Shown in pieces: positions 54,549-64,000 of a stretch of DNA of 64,000 nucleotides (position 1 is its first letter; each line of letters begins with the position of its first letter). The translations under genes were made by a program, and so were the position numbers. This DNA is from Toxonevra muliebris (Eukaryota; Arthropoda; Insecta; Diptera; Pallopteridae). The notes beneath the pieces were generated by a model. That model was not told where the DNA came from. It worked only from the letters and a program-made list of their open reading frames with translations, and did not search any database. The stretch lies in contig OY829330.1 of the NCBI GenBank assembly GCA_963691655.1, forward strand, positions 20,301,224 through 20,365,223, in the 5' to 3' direction.

Positions 54549-56004
54549 CTAATCGATTCCTGCTAGCCAGAGCCTTTGAAACAGTATTTTTGCGATAATA
54601 GTGACTGGTGCTAGCCACCCTAGAGGGTCGAAAAGCTTGGAAGAATCTGAAAGTAAACTAGCTTTTGTTAATTTAATAGAAAATTGAAAGTTAACCTTGT
54701 AGGAAAACATGTCATTGACCGTGTCCCATGTAAGTCCTAACGCCTTCACGTTGTTCTCGTGGTTCAACTGGGGTATGTCAATTTGTTCTCGGTTTTCAGC
54801 GGGAATTGTTTCTAGCAAGGCTGTTGAATTGGATGACCATTTCCTTAAGTTGAAACCACCGGTACGTAAGAGATTGTTAGGTTGCTGTTGTAGCAGAATG
54901 GCTTCATGTTGCGTATCTGCACCGGAAATGACGTCATCTACGTATGTTTCTGCGCTTAAAACTTTGCTTGCTAGTGGATAAGTCGCTTGTTCATCTATCG
55001 CCAATTGTTGTAACACACGTATTGCCAGATATGGTGCAGACGTCGTGCCGTACGTAACTGTACGCAATCGGTATATACAAATTTTTTTAGTTAAGTTGTC
55101 TCGCCATAGAATGCATTGGTAGTTTTGATGCTCTGGATATACATCAATTTGCCGGAACATTTTTTCGAGATCAGATCTGAATGCGATACCAAAACGTCGC
55201 CAGCGTATTAATATTGTTGGAAATCTTTTTGTAGCGCTGGTCCAAGAGATAGTTCTTCATTAAGAGAAGGTTGTGGAGGCTTGTGATTGCCGCCATCAAA
55301 TACAACGCGTAATTTGTGGTTGCGCTGTTTTCGCGGAGTACGCCATGATGGGGGAGGAAGAAACAGTTGGATGGTAGATCTTCTGGATATGTACCAATCT
55401 TTTCCATATGATGTAGTGCTTCATATTCGCTCATAAACTGTTTGTACATTATTGCGAAGTTTTCTCGTTTTTCGAATGATGCTTCTACTTGCTTTAAGCG
55501 CTTTAGTGCATTGTAGTCGGTTTGCTCAAATACAGGCAATTCCTTTTTTGACAGTAATTGTTTGAATGGTAAATGTACTTCATACCTGCCATCAGTTTGA
55601 CGACGATGCGTTTTCGCGAACAACTCTTCACATGCAACATTTTCAGGCGTTTCTTGTTTCTCCTCTGCTGGCTCTTCTTGTTCCCAAAACAAACGAAGCT
55701 GACTTTCCAACGAACAAATATTCACCCTTGCTACAGTTATTGGATTTCTTTTTACAATAATGGGGCCTGATACCATCCATCCGAAGTGAGTTTCTTGGAG
55801 CAGAAGTCCTTGCTCATATTTTTTCATTTTAGGTAATAAGATTTCCCCATACATATCACTGCCAAGAATTAAGTCGATCTGGTTTGGTTCTAGGAACCGA
55901 GGGTCAGCAAGAAATAGGTTTGATAAATTAGGAAGATGAGTTATATTAATTTGGCTTGGCTCATAAGATGTAAGTTTTGGCAAAATAAGTGCATTGCACG
56001 TCAA
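54549..56004 (-). pseudogene. BEL-1 protease C-terminus and reverse transcriptase
   Basis: The first frame (56004-55171) holds the end of the aspartic protease region (NQIDLILGSDMYGEILL), a linker, and VHLPFKQLL leading into the RT. Frameshifts near 55318 and 55215 interrupt the first RT blocks. The core resumes in 55160-54549 with MFRQIDVYPEHQNYQCILW, TVTYGTTSAPYLAIRVLQQL and the intact polymerase box YVDDVISG. GFNLRKWSSN and SSKLFDPLGWLAPVTI follow. A TAG at 54549-54551 ends the open stretch, probably in place of a tryptophan codon. Confidence 0.9.
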
Positions 56005-57598
56005 TCAAAAATGAGTATCGTACGCTGATTGTAGCTTTACGCTTGCACAGTTTCGTGCAGTAAACGCGGAATCACCTCCAATTCCTGCTACTCGTACTTG
56101 AGTGCGAGTTTTTGTTAAATTTAGTAGCTGAACTATATCTTCAGTAATAAACGATGCTTGTGCTCCTTGATCGACAAGTGTTTTGAGCGTGAATACACCG
56201 GTATCGGTTTTGACGATAGCTTGAATGGTTTCCAGTAAAACCTGCTTGTTTGTTGTTGTAAAAGTAGAGATGTTAGAGCTTACTTTCATTTGCGTAGCTA
56301 GTGAGTTAATTGGTGTTGAATGTACGTTGTTGTTATTATGGAAAGTATTTCCAGTACTGAACTCATTGTGCAAAACAGTATGATGCAGCTCTTGGCAGAT
56401 GTGGCAACGCGTTTTTAATGTACATTCTTTGCGAGTATGACCTTCGTTCAGACAGTTAATGCATACTTTATATTGTAGCACCATATCTCGCTTTTCCGAC
56501 GATGTGAGTGCTGCGAATTTATATAATGGGTGACGTTTTTTACAGCAGGGGCAGTTTTTAATTTGTTGTGTTGTTGTTGTGGTATTAGCATGCAAACTGC
56601 GACGAGATTGTTTTTGTAACTTTTCAAATTTAGTAGATTTCGACTCGAAGGTATTTAGTTGGAGATGCACATCAGGTTGATAATCGTCCAGCGATTCGAG
56701 AGTGCGAAAAGTGGAATCCAGGAAAGTTAGCATGGCTTTCATTGTAGGAACTTTAGTATCTGCATTTAAAGACTTTTCCCAATCTTTTCTGGATTGCTTA
56801 TCTAACTTTTGTGCAGTTAAGAAAACGAGTGTGGCATCCCAGGTCGAGATGTCTTCATCGAGGCTTTTTAGCAATGCCATGCAGTTGCGTGTAGTGTCGA
56901 GAATTTGCTTTATATTTTCTACTGTACCATTAGATATTGGAATGGCAAATAGTTTTTTTAATTTTTGCTCTACCAGCTTACGCTCATTATGGTACCTGGT
57001 TACTAATGCTTTCCAGGCCAGATCGTAACTTTTGTCTGCGGCTGGATACCATATCTAATGGAGTTCCTGTGCAGGATCCTTTTAGGTAAAAGTATTTTTG
57101 TACGTCGGTCAATGCCGTGTTATTGTGTACGAGTGATTGAAACATGTCACGATTAGAAATCCAAAGTAAATAATCACCAGAGAAAACAGGCAAATCAATT
57201 TTTGGTAACTTGGCACTGGCTGTAAGCGTGTCATTTTTGCTACTTGTCGCTGCAAAGGTACTTGCGTGCACTACAGGTGAAGTTGGACGGCTCATCTCGT
57301 TCTTCAGATCAATCAATGTTGATTTGAAAGAAATGAATAGGTCGTAGGATACATAGAATGCGTCATCTTTTATGTAGGGCACGTCTTCATCAGCGAGAGA
57401 ATCTTGATGGATAAAAGTGCATATTTTCTCATGGTTTTCTTTGTAGGCTGCAAAGTTGGATTCCACCTCATCCAGTAAACACTGTACATAACCTATAGTT
57501 TTATGTGCGGAGAGTTTTTCATTGAACGATTTCATTAAACGCATTAAGTGAATATGCATTTTTCTTTGGCTTTCAATGACCGCAACTAAAGTCGCCAT
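56005..57598 (-). pseudogene. BEL-1 gag and aspartic protease N-terminus
   Basis: The ATG at 57598 lies about 80 bp inside the 5' LTR. The N-terminal gag (57598-56987) contains LPKIDLPVFSGDYLLWISNR. A frameshift near 57045 precedes the frame that continues through 56880-56005. Zinc-binding motifs follow: CPCCKKRHPLYKF, CINCLNEGHTRKEC and CHICQELHHTVLH. Next is the protease active-site region TLVDQGAQASFITED. A TGA at 56005-56007 interrupts the frame inside the protease. gag packages RNA, and the protease cleaves the polyprotein. Confidence 0.9.
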
Positions 57599-57681
57599 GT
57601 TCGCAATGTGCTTGATGTTCCTCTTTTTGGTTCAATGTTTCGTCGGGAAACCATCCCGGGATTCGGCACCAGCTTTTCTTA

Positions 57682-57928
57682 TGTAGGAGTTTTTAAAGAA
57701 ATAGTTTTTTATGTTTAATTTATTTTATTAACGTTAGAGCAATTACAATTAGTTTTAGTTTTTTTATACACGTGGTGTTACTCTTAAAGGTTATCTTCAA
57801 CCGTAATAACGGATGAGTCAAGAAAACTGTAAAAAAAAGAATATAATGTAAAATACACAAAAGCTAATGTTGCCACAGTTAGTGTTCAAAAGAGATGCTG
57901 CCATACTAATTTCCTAGAATCCCCAACA
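57682..57928 (-). repeat. BEL-1 5' LTR, 247 bp
   Basis: This is the partner of 52085-52331. On the coding strand the sequence ten bases downstream starts TGGTGCCGAATCCCGGGA. It could be the primer-binding site because it starts TGG; the tRNA was not identified. Confidence 0.95.
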
Positions 57929-58330
57929 GTGGTAAAAAGCATTTGTTCCGTTTTACCTGGATTTACACCAAGCCCGCATCCCGTGGCCCATATGCATAGC
58001 TTATCCAAGGCCCCTTGCATAATTTCGCTCATTATGCTTGGGAACATTCCTGATACTACCAACACCACGTCGTCCGCATATGCTACCACCTTCACCCCCA
58101 TTTTGTCTAAAACGTTAAGAATATTGTCTATGACTAGTAGCCACAGTAGTGGTGACAGAGGAGTGCTGTCAGTGCCTGCGGTGTTCCTCTACTAACATGT
58201 TTTACAAGAGTGGTGTTACCCAACTCTGAATGAATTGACTTAGATTTAAGCATGACTACTATCCAGTTTCTAAGTTCCTCTTCTAATCCAACCCTGATAA
58301 GAGAGTCTTGGATAGCCCTCGTGCTTACGT
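57929..58330 (-). pseudogene. LOA-like LINE reverse-transcriptase core
   Basis: Minus-strand frames give TRAIQDSLIRVGLEEELRNW, VSRGTPQ, SPLLWLLVIDN and the polymerase box VVAYADDVVLVVSG. WATGCGLGVNPGKTEQMLFT then continues directly into the sequence at 52084 once BEL-1 is removed. A small frame break lies between GTPQ and SPLLW near 58170. Upstream the LINE is cut at 58330 by BEL-2, and its endonuclease is not in this window. Confidence 0.86.
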
Positions 58331-58527
58331 TGTAAAATATGCACTAACGATTGAATGCCACTTTAAAGGAAATTTCATGAGTCGTAAAGATAACTTGACT
58401 ATTTCACTTTTGAGATGCCCAGTAAAAACATGCATTTGTATGGAATTCTTTGCCCTAGTGATTAGCATCATATATGTGATTAGATACATGTTGCTAACTG
58501 AAAATATAAGTAAAAAAACTTACAACA
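58331..58527 (-). repeat. BEL-2 candidate 3' LTR, about 197 bp
   Basis: The plus strand starts TGTAAAATATG at the end of the LINE coding sequence and finishes CTTACAACA. The coding strand just before it reads GAGGCGGGCAATA, a purine-rich tract. The partner LTR is outside the window, so the assignment rests on TG...CA ends, the tract and the position after the BEL C-terminal domain. Confidence 0.6.
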
Positions 58528-58689
58528 TATTGCCCGCCTCGTCACGAAGGGATCTTACATGAATTCAAATATGCATATAAATTTACAAGTTATAATGATT
58601 CAATTATAATGGTATTTACAAAGATGAATGATGTATCAAATTAAATGAGCACTTGACTTCAAATTAATAAAATTAGAAAGTATTGAGTT

Positions 58690-59115
58690 ACGATAGGTCG
58701 GTTAAGAGTTGACGTCTTGGTTTTGACGGTTGCGACTCGGATCAGCCCAACAGGTCCAGGGTGCACTTCAGTGATACGACCACTTGGCCACTAAAGCACC
58801 AGGCTTGATGGGATCTGTGCTCTGCGTCCATTTGGTTCGAGCCTGAAAACGTTGTAAATATCCTTTTGACCATCGATCCCAAAATTAATCGAGCATTTGG
58901 CAATTAAGTTGCCACCTTGACAGTCTGGAAGTAGGCAACTCAATAAGTGCAGGCTCCGGAACAGTATTGAGGGCGCAGCCAATTAAAAACTGCCCCGGTG
59001 TGAGCGCGTTGAGAACATCAGCATCGTCCGTCATCGGGCAAAGCGGCCTGGAATTAAGGACAGCCTCAATTTGGGCTAATAAGGTAGTATTATTATTATA
59101 TTTGGGGATGTGCAC
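58690..59115 (-). pseudogene. BEL-2 integrase C-terminal domain
   Basis: Frames give LLAQIEAVLNSRPLCPMTDD, LTPGQFLIGCALNTVPEP, SRLSRWQ and, after a frameshift, GRITEVHPGPVGLIRVATVK. This is the same domain as in BEL-1 with clearly different sequence. It is cut at about 59107 by the LINE fragment. Confidence 0.82.
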
Positions 59116-59815
59116 CGCGTCCTATAGGAACTATTGTGCCCCCTTCCAAGATTATAGTATTCTTACAGGCCCTATAATTCTTAAAGAGTTATAGTATTTC
59201 TGTAAGTCCTATTTCTGTAATAAATTTTAGTATAGAGCCTATTTCCAGTCGTTTCAGCATGCCGTCTGGTATTTGGTAATCTCCCAGGTACCTTTTCCGG
59301 CTTTGCATTAGCGCTGGACATTGTCCTAAAATGTGTTTTGAAGTTTCGGTTTCCTCCCCACAAAATCTACATGACTCATTGTTGCATTTTCTCAGTTTTG
59401 CCAGGTGATAATTCAGCCTGCAGTGCCCTGTCAGAATACCTGTTATGATTCTAAGATTCCCTTTTGATAAATTCATACAATCATTAAATCTTTTTAGTTT
59501 ATGCGTTCCTAAAAGAGTTTTTGATTGCTCCATCCCTGGTAGATTATCCAAGTATGATGCACGTAGTTGTTCCTCTTCTTTATTTAACAGTATGGTTAGA
59601 GACCTTTTTCCCATTCCACAGAAGGGTTCGGGTCCTACAAATGGGGTTTCTGCCCCTTTTTTTGCAAGTTCGTCTGCCTTTTCATTTCCTTTTATTCCTA
59701 CATGGCCTGAAACCCAGAGTATCCAGACCTTGTTCTGCAGGCCAAGCGTATTAAGTTTCTCAAGGCAGTCCCTAACCAGTTTAGAGTTTACCTGGTAGGA
59801 TTCGAGTGCCTAGTA
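59107..59815 (-). mobile_element. LINE C: RNase H LINE 3' fragment inserted in BEL-2
   Basis: Minus-strand reading gives the last RNase H block (WVSGHVGIKGNEKADELAKK). A 141-codon segment from 59614 to 59189 follows with ILTGHCRLNYHLAKL and the zinc motif CRFCGEETETSKHILGQC. A short 3' untranslated region contains GGGGGCACAATAG. It is a 5'-truncated insertion. Its family is related to, but distinct from, LINE B. Confidence 0.8.
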
Positions 59816-60539
59816 GTAAGCTCTTAAATGTTAACGCAGTGTCTCTAATGATGCGTCGTAAGTGAAATTTCATGGATTTCACCCCAGCCTCCCATTTCCC
59901 ACCGAAATGGGGTGCAGTCGGAGGATTGAGTGCCATCATTCACGAGTAGAGCTGATAGTCTTCCAATTCGTTGTGAAGTTTTGGCAAAGAGACGTTTCAA
60001 TTCAGAGTCAGCACCAATGAAATTGGTGCCGCAGTCACTAGTCAGACTTTCATACATTCCACGCCTTGAGGTAAATCTCTAGTAAGCTGCTATAAAGCCA
60101 TCTATTGTATAGTCTGAAGATACTTCGAGGTGGATAGCTGAATCTGACAGGCACAAGAACAAAACTATGTACCCTTTTGCACATTTTTGCTGCTCGCCAT
60201 GTTTTGATATTCAGAGGGCCGGCATTGTCTACTCCAGAATGAAAAAAAGCGCGTGCAGGAGTGACTCGATTCGTTGGCAACTGGCCCATTAGTTGTTGTG
60301 CAGTAGCTCCTCGTATACGTGCGCACTGAACGCAGCGTAGGATATAATTCTTGACCGCCAAGTATCCAAAACATCTGTCTGAGGTATGCTAACATCACTT
60401 GCGTTCCACCATGAAATGTTCTCTCGTGGGCGTCAGCAATAATGAGTGTAGTGAAACCAGATTGTCGTGGCAGTAGCAGCGGATGTTTAGCTTCTGGATC
60501 AAGAAGGGCATTGCGGAGCCGCCCACCAACACGAAGCAA
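59816..60539 (-). pseudogene. BEL-2 integrase core
   Basis: The pieces are MLRVGGRLRNALLDPEAKHP, HERTFHGGTQVM, a cysteine pair in RCVQCARI, and AFFHSGVDNAGPL with a catalytic aspartate. TSDCGTNFIGADSELKRLF has the second aspartate, and a frame near 59880-59860 has EAGVKSM with the glutamate. At least three frameshifts or stops separate them. Confidence 0.82.
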
Positions 60540-60540
60540 T

Positions 60541-61205
60541 CCAGCATAATCTAGAAATGGTACAAATTTATATAGTGGATTAGATTTATCCGTTTCAAGT
60601 ACCTTAAGCTCTGGAGCGAAGTATTCCCTTCGCGTAGCTTTTGTCCAAAATAGTTTTGGAGTTCAGCTAAAGTGAGCGGTCGTTGCACAAGTGAGCGTAA
60701 ATTATTTTTTTGTTCAAAAAAGCGATGGCAAGTGGCGGTGACACGTAGAAGATGATTTAAATTCGAGTATGCGTTTATGAGCTCTCACATCTGTGGAACT
60801 TTTTCGCGCTGTGTATGATTTACAACGTTAGAGCGCTCTTCTAAGCCATCGTTGCTTTTCAGATTTACTTCACGGTTTGGCCATAATGATGAGCTGCACT
60901 TGAGCCAATCTGGGCCATTCCACCAAAACGGATGATCGAGGAGTTGCTGCATGCAAATGCCACGGGAAGCGCAATCAGCAGGGTTGTCTCTTCCGGGTAC
61001 GTGGTGCCAAAATGCAGTAGGGGTTGTTTCCTGAATTTTCCAAATGTGGTTGCTTACAAAATCTCGCCATCGGTTATCATCTCCTTTAACCTAAGTAAGA
61101 ACCAATGAAGAGTCAGTTCAAAGATGAATGAGCATGAGGCAAATTCAAGACCTTTTGTATGTGGGCAGCTCTTTTTAGTAGTAAGAGGGATGCTTCTGTT
61201 CTTAG
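60541..61205 (-). pseudogene. BEL-2 RNase H C-terminal part
   Basis: Across frames the minus strand reads VLNLPHAHSS, DDNRWRDFVSNHIWKIQETT, FWHHVPGRDNPADCASRG and DHPFWWNGPDWLKCSSSLW. The GDNPADCASRG-type phrase marks BEL RNase H. The N-terminal part, with the first catalytic residues, is missing at the junction with the hAT at 61206. Confidence 0.78.
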
Positions 61206-62003
61206 TAGTGATGATTCGATACAAGTAACTCGATACGATTCATTCGATTCAATTATTTTTTTACTCAATGCTATACAATTAGTACTTTACTGGGTATCGG
61301 AAAAAGGGTCAGTATCGGATACTCGATACTTTATTATAAAATATTTATTTAAAAAACTGAAATTTTGCTATAAAATATTTAAAATTGTGGATCGTTTTAC
61401 AATATTTTACAGAAATCAATAATATATTTCAAAATGCTCCTGCAGAATTATTCAATATGGATATTCAAAATATTTCAGTCCATATTGCAATATTCCAATG
61501 TATGAAAATATTGCAGTACAGTATTGAAGTTCTAGAAAATATTGCCGGCCTACATGTTCTACATGTATGAACATCAATAAACCTTTTCATTAAAATAATA
61601 TATTTTTAACACGCTATAATCTGTGGATTAGTTTTAATTTAGTTTAAAGTATACATTTTCTAGCGATTTGCATCTAAACATAATAAATATCATAGACTGA
61701 AGTTAACGTCATTTTTATTTGATTAACGTGTTTCAAGAATATCTCAAAACCATGATGTATAGGCGAAAAACTCGTGTTGAGCAGTGTAAACTGTAGGTTC
61801 AACCATGTAGAACAATGGGCCGTTCTGGCTTGAGTGTGTTCCTCGACAGCCACTTAAAAAAAAGTATAATTTGTCTTTTTAAACGAGTATTCGATACAAG
61901 TACATATTCGATACTTTTTTCCGATATTTTCGGTAGCATCGATACTTTTATTCGATACAAGTAATGAGTAAAACTATCGATACTATGTGGGTATCGAATC
62001 AAC
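61206..62003. mobile_element. hAT-2 copy 2, inserted in BEL-2
   Basis: The left end TAGTGATGATTCGATAC matches the hAT-2 terminal repeat. The interior parallels 37207-38650 (CTGCAGAATTATT, CCATATTGCAATATTCCAATG, AAACCTTTTCATT.AAATAA). The right end has GTATCGAATCAAC but not the final CACTA. It lacks the hAT-3 insertion. No 8-bp duplication was found, in line with a deletion at the junction. Confidence 0.75.
61789..61854 (+). mobile_element. 3'-end fragment of the tRNA-derived SINE
   Basis: The phrases ACTGTAGGTTCAACCATGT, CAATGGGCCGTTC and CTCGACAGCCACT match the tail region of the SINE with several changes. The head is absent and an A-rich run follows. It lies inside hAT-2 copy 2, so it inserted after that element. 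Confidence 0.7.
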
Positions 62004-62007
62004 GCGG

Positions 62008-62640
62008 AAACGTCATTTGCTTCAGCGGAGCCACCTTTATTTGCGCGCTATTTTTGAAGTTTGAAGCCGCCTGCATTGCACAAGTTATTTAGTTGGTGCG
62101 CAGCTAGCTGGGCTTCCTCAAGCGTGTCAGCACCACCAAAAGTGTTATCGACATATGTACCACTACGAATTATTTTGACGACGAGAGAATATTGTGTCGT
62201 CATATTTAGAAAGCTGTTGTAAGACGCGGTTTGCTAGATATGGAGCAGGGCCGAGGCCGTATGTAACTGTCGTGAGCATGTCTTTAACTACTTCTTGAGA
62301 TGCGGGTGCGAACTATAGAATGCTTTAATATGTCCAATCATCTTGATGAATACGAATTTGCCGAAATATTTTCTCAATGTCGGCATAGAATACATACATA
62401 AACTGACGCCGCCATGTTATAACATTAAACAAGTCCAGTTGTAGTTTTTGACCAATATGAAGAATGTCGTTCAGAGAAAGCCCACAGCTTGTCTTGCTGG
62501 AACCGTTGAAAACTACTCTTAGCTTAGTAGTACTGCTCGCTTTTCGAAGAACGCTAAGGTGTGGTAGATACAGTGCATGCGGTGAAATCAAAGTTTCGTT
62601 GACAGGAGTCATGTGGTCCAGGCTCTCATATTCAGATAGA
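62008..62640 (-). pseudogene. BEL-2 reverse transcriptase N-terminal half, catalytic box changed
   Basis: The open segment 62612-62325 shows LYLPHLSVLRKASSTTKLRV, VFNGSSK, LSLNDILHIGQKLQLDLFNV and ITWRRQFMYVFYADIEKIFR. After stops the frame near 62150 reads YVDNTFGGAD where YVDD is expected, then LNNLCNAGGFKLQK. The first catalytic aspartate is present in ADIEK. The piece ends at the hAT boundary, so the RT C-terminus is missing. Confidence 0.82.
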
Positions 62641-62648
62641 AAATCGGA

Positions 62649-63414
62649 CTACAGCTTAAAAAACTCAGGGTTACGAAAAAATTTGGCATTCATTTTCATA
62701 AGCATCTTGTAGGCAGTATTTTTGGACTCACCTAGTTCTTCAGGGCTTCGCTTAAATGAAAGACGAAAAACGTATCGACCAGTGTCATCACGTGTATGGG
62801 TGGTTACAAAATGTGTCTCACATTCGGTTTCTTCTCGATATAACTTATGTGCAATATCAGATGGAGCTTCTTCTTGCATGAAGAATCGTTGAAGTTGTTC
62901 ATGTAGGTCATGGTCGATGCAGCACTGATAGCCTTGAACAGGTTGCGGTGAGTAACAGTTTGTATAGTTGACATTGCCGGAGATAATCCAGCCAAGAGCT
63001 ATGAGTTGTGCGACTGGTGTGTTTATGTCACCCTTGATGATCTCTGGTTCAAGCAAATAGCCGTAGAGTTCAGCTCCAATATCAATTTCGATATCGACAG
63101 CTTTCATGAAATGAGGATCTGCTAACTGTATATCTCGTAGGTGCGGCTAATCATTTACTTGAAAAGAGGTAGAAGGCAGTTGCGTTGTCAGCTTTGGTAA
63201 TTAGTATGCGGTTACATCGCACTTGAATAGCGAATCGAAATGCAGTGAAAGTGTGAATGTAACGACTCCCTTCGTTGAAACTGACCAGTATGCACCGATG
63301 CCGATGAGAGGAAGAGTTGCAGCTTGACGTTTGAAGTCGTAAATGTTGAGTGAGAGATTCGCTAAAGAATGATATTTCAGACTCTTGATCTAGTAATGCG
63401 CGCTTACAATGCAC
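62649..63414 (-). pseudogene. BEL-2 aspartic protease and linker
   Basis: 63414-63151 holds the protease N-terminal region (ALLDQESEISFFSESL, in place of the usual LLDxGSQxSF). After a stop, 63107-62649 continues with IDIGAELYGYLLEPEI, LGWIISGNVN and a linker (QLQRFFMQEEAP, ECETHFVTTHTRDDTGRYVF). The glycine after DQ is replaced by glutamate, which probably spoils the active site. Confidence 0.78.
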
Positions 63415-63479
63415 ATCCCATCTGGAGTACGGAGTCGAACGAGAGCTATGGCGAGGAGGACTTTTGAGGGGCCTTGTTG

Positions 63480-64000
63480 AGAAAGTGGCGTAGCGGCTTA
63501 AAACTGCACTGGCGGTGGCTTGCTGAGGTTGTACTACGGTTGGCGGTTTAGTATGACTGGCGTTTGTTTCAAGTGCTTTGGATGTTGGCGACGAACGAAA
63601 GCGTTGTGATGAATTGTGAATTGATGAGTGATGAGATGCCCTGCAGTGTTGACAACGCTTTTACATGCATTCATCTGATGCGACTCCAAGCAATTGAAGC
63701 ACAGTATTTTTTCAACTATATAGGCATGGCGCAGCTGGAAACGTAATGGCCAGCACTGCAAAGAGAACAGTTTTTAGTACGAGAATTATTTAGAAAAGTA
63801 TTTGAAACCTCTGCCGGCTTCACCGATGACAAATGCGATTTGATTCCTTGAGCGCGATTAGCTTGTGGTGTTTTTTTTTTGGTGAAGAAGCGGCATCTCT
63901 TGCTTCTACACTTTCAAGTTCTTATATGCGGCCATCTAAAAATTTCTCCAACTCTTTAAAAGATGCGGGTTCCTTTGTTGAGACTCTGTGCACTTCCCAT
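63480..64000 (-). pseudogene. BEL-2 gag C-terminal part with zinc motif, cut by the window edge
   Basis: The segment 63761-63534 contains CFNCLESHQMNACKS, a knuckle-like motif, and HLITHQFTIHHNAF. The 63800-64000 stretch is in broken frames and probably belongs to the gag middle. The start is beyond the window. Confidence 0.6.

Larger units (their letters stand above)
52085..57928 (-). mobile_element. BEL-1: complete BEL/Pao LTR retrotransposon, 5,844 bp
   Basis: It is bounded by 247-bp direct LTRs that look identical by eye. The perfect 5-bp duplication GTGGT flanks it at 52080-52084 and 57929-57933. The minus strand encodes gag, aspartic protease, RT, RNase H and integrase in BEL order. 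A polypurine tract and a TGG-starting primer-site candidate sit at the expected places. Coding is interrupted at about seven points, so it moved recently yet cannot encode its own proteins as written. Confidence 0.95.
58331..64000 (-). mobile_element. BEL-2: degenerate BEL/Pao element, runs off the right edge
   Basis: Minus-strand remnants occur in BEL order: gag (64000-63480), protease (63414-62649), RT (62640-62010), RNase H (61205-60541), integrase (60539-59816) and the C-terminal domain (59115-58690). A candidate 3' LTR ends it. A LINE fragment and a hAT interrupt it, and part of the RT and RNase H is missing around the hAT. It is a family distinct from BEL-1. It appears to sit in the same LOA-like LINE as BEL-1, but only one edge is in view. 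Confidence 0.82.

Overview
This window is repeat-rich DNA from an insect nuclear genome, most likely a higher fly (Diptera). That reading rests on the mix of Jockey, LOA/I-like and CR1-like LINEs, Mag-lineage Ty3/gypsy, BEL/Pao, hAT and Tc1 elements, and on the AT-rich background. The species cannot be named from sequence alone. I found no intact host gene, no rRNA or true tRNA gene, and no CRISPR array. Nearly every coding stretch is a broken transposable-element gene.

Layout, left to right. (1) 1-1532 is AT-rich and unassigned. (2) 1533-9122 is a satellite of about 44 copies of a 173-bp monomer, with 4-mer and 5-mer higher-order periodicity. (3) 9388-14140 is a nearly full-length two-ORF LINE on the minus strand, followed by plus-strand pieces of RNase H LINEs to 15815. 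(4) 16320-21369 is a hAT transposon with an 8-bp target duplication and a transposase relic. It is interrupted by a 4-kb foldback palindrome built of 483-bp tandem units that contains a 200-N assembly gap. (5) 22157-25327 and 32453-32815 are two halves of one Jockey copy, split by a 7.1-kb element with terminal inverted repeats of about 350 bp. Inside that element are plus-strand Jockey pieces and a tRNA-derived SINE. (6) 32.8-34.7 kb is a long palindromic element. (7) 35-41 kb holds a dimeric tRNA-like repeat, a Tc1 relic, a hAT inside a hAT, a CR1-like LINE and a second SINE copy. (8) 41809-47797 is a terminal-inverted-repeat DNA element carrying a 4.64-kb Mag-type gypsy with 100-bp LTRs and the 3' end of a LOA-like LINE. 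(9) 48.7-49.3 kb is a BEL gag relic. (10) 50488-58330 is a LOA-like RNase H LINE cut by a complete BEL element (52085-57928; 247-bp LTRs that look identical and a perfect 5-bp target duplication). A second, degenerate BEL (58331 to beyond 64000) appears to have entered the same LINE, and is itself broken by a LINE fragment and a hAT.

The pieces connect mostly by nesting and parasitism. Insertion order can be read at several loci from target duplications and from reading frames that resume across an insertion. The SINE shares its 3' tail with one of the RNase H LINEs, which suggests that LINE supplied its reverse transcriptase. The three points most worth attention are the 7.1-kb inverted-repeat element that splits Jockey, the tandem-unit foldback inside the hAT, and the satellite's higher-order structure. 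All reading was by eye, so percent identities and exact family names are left open.
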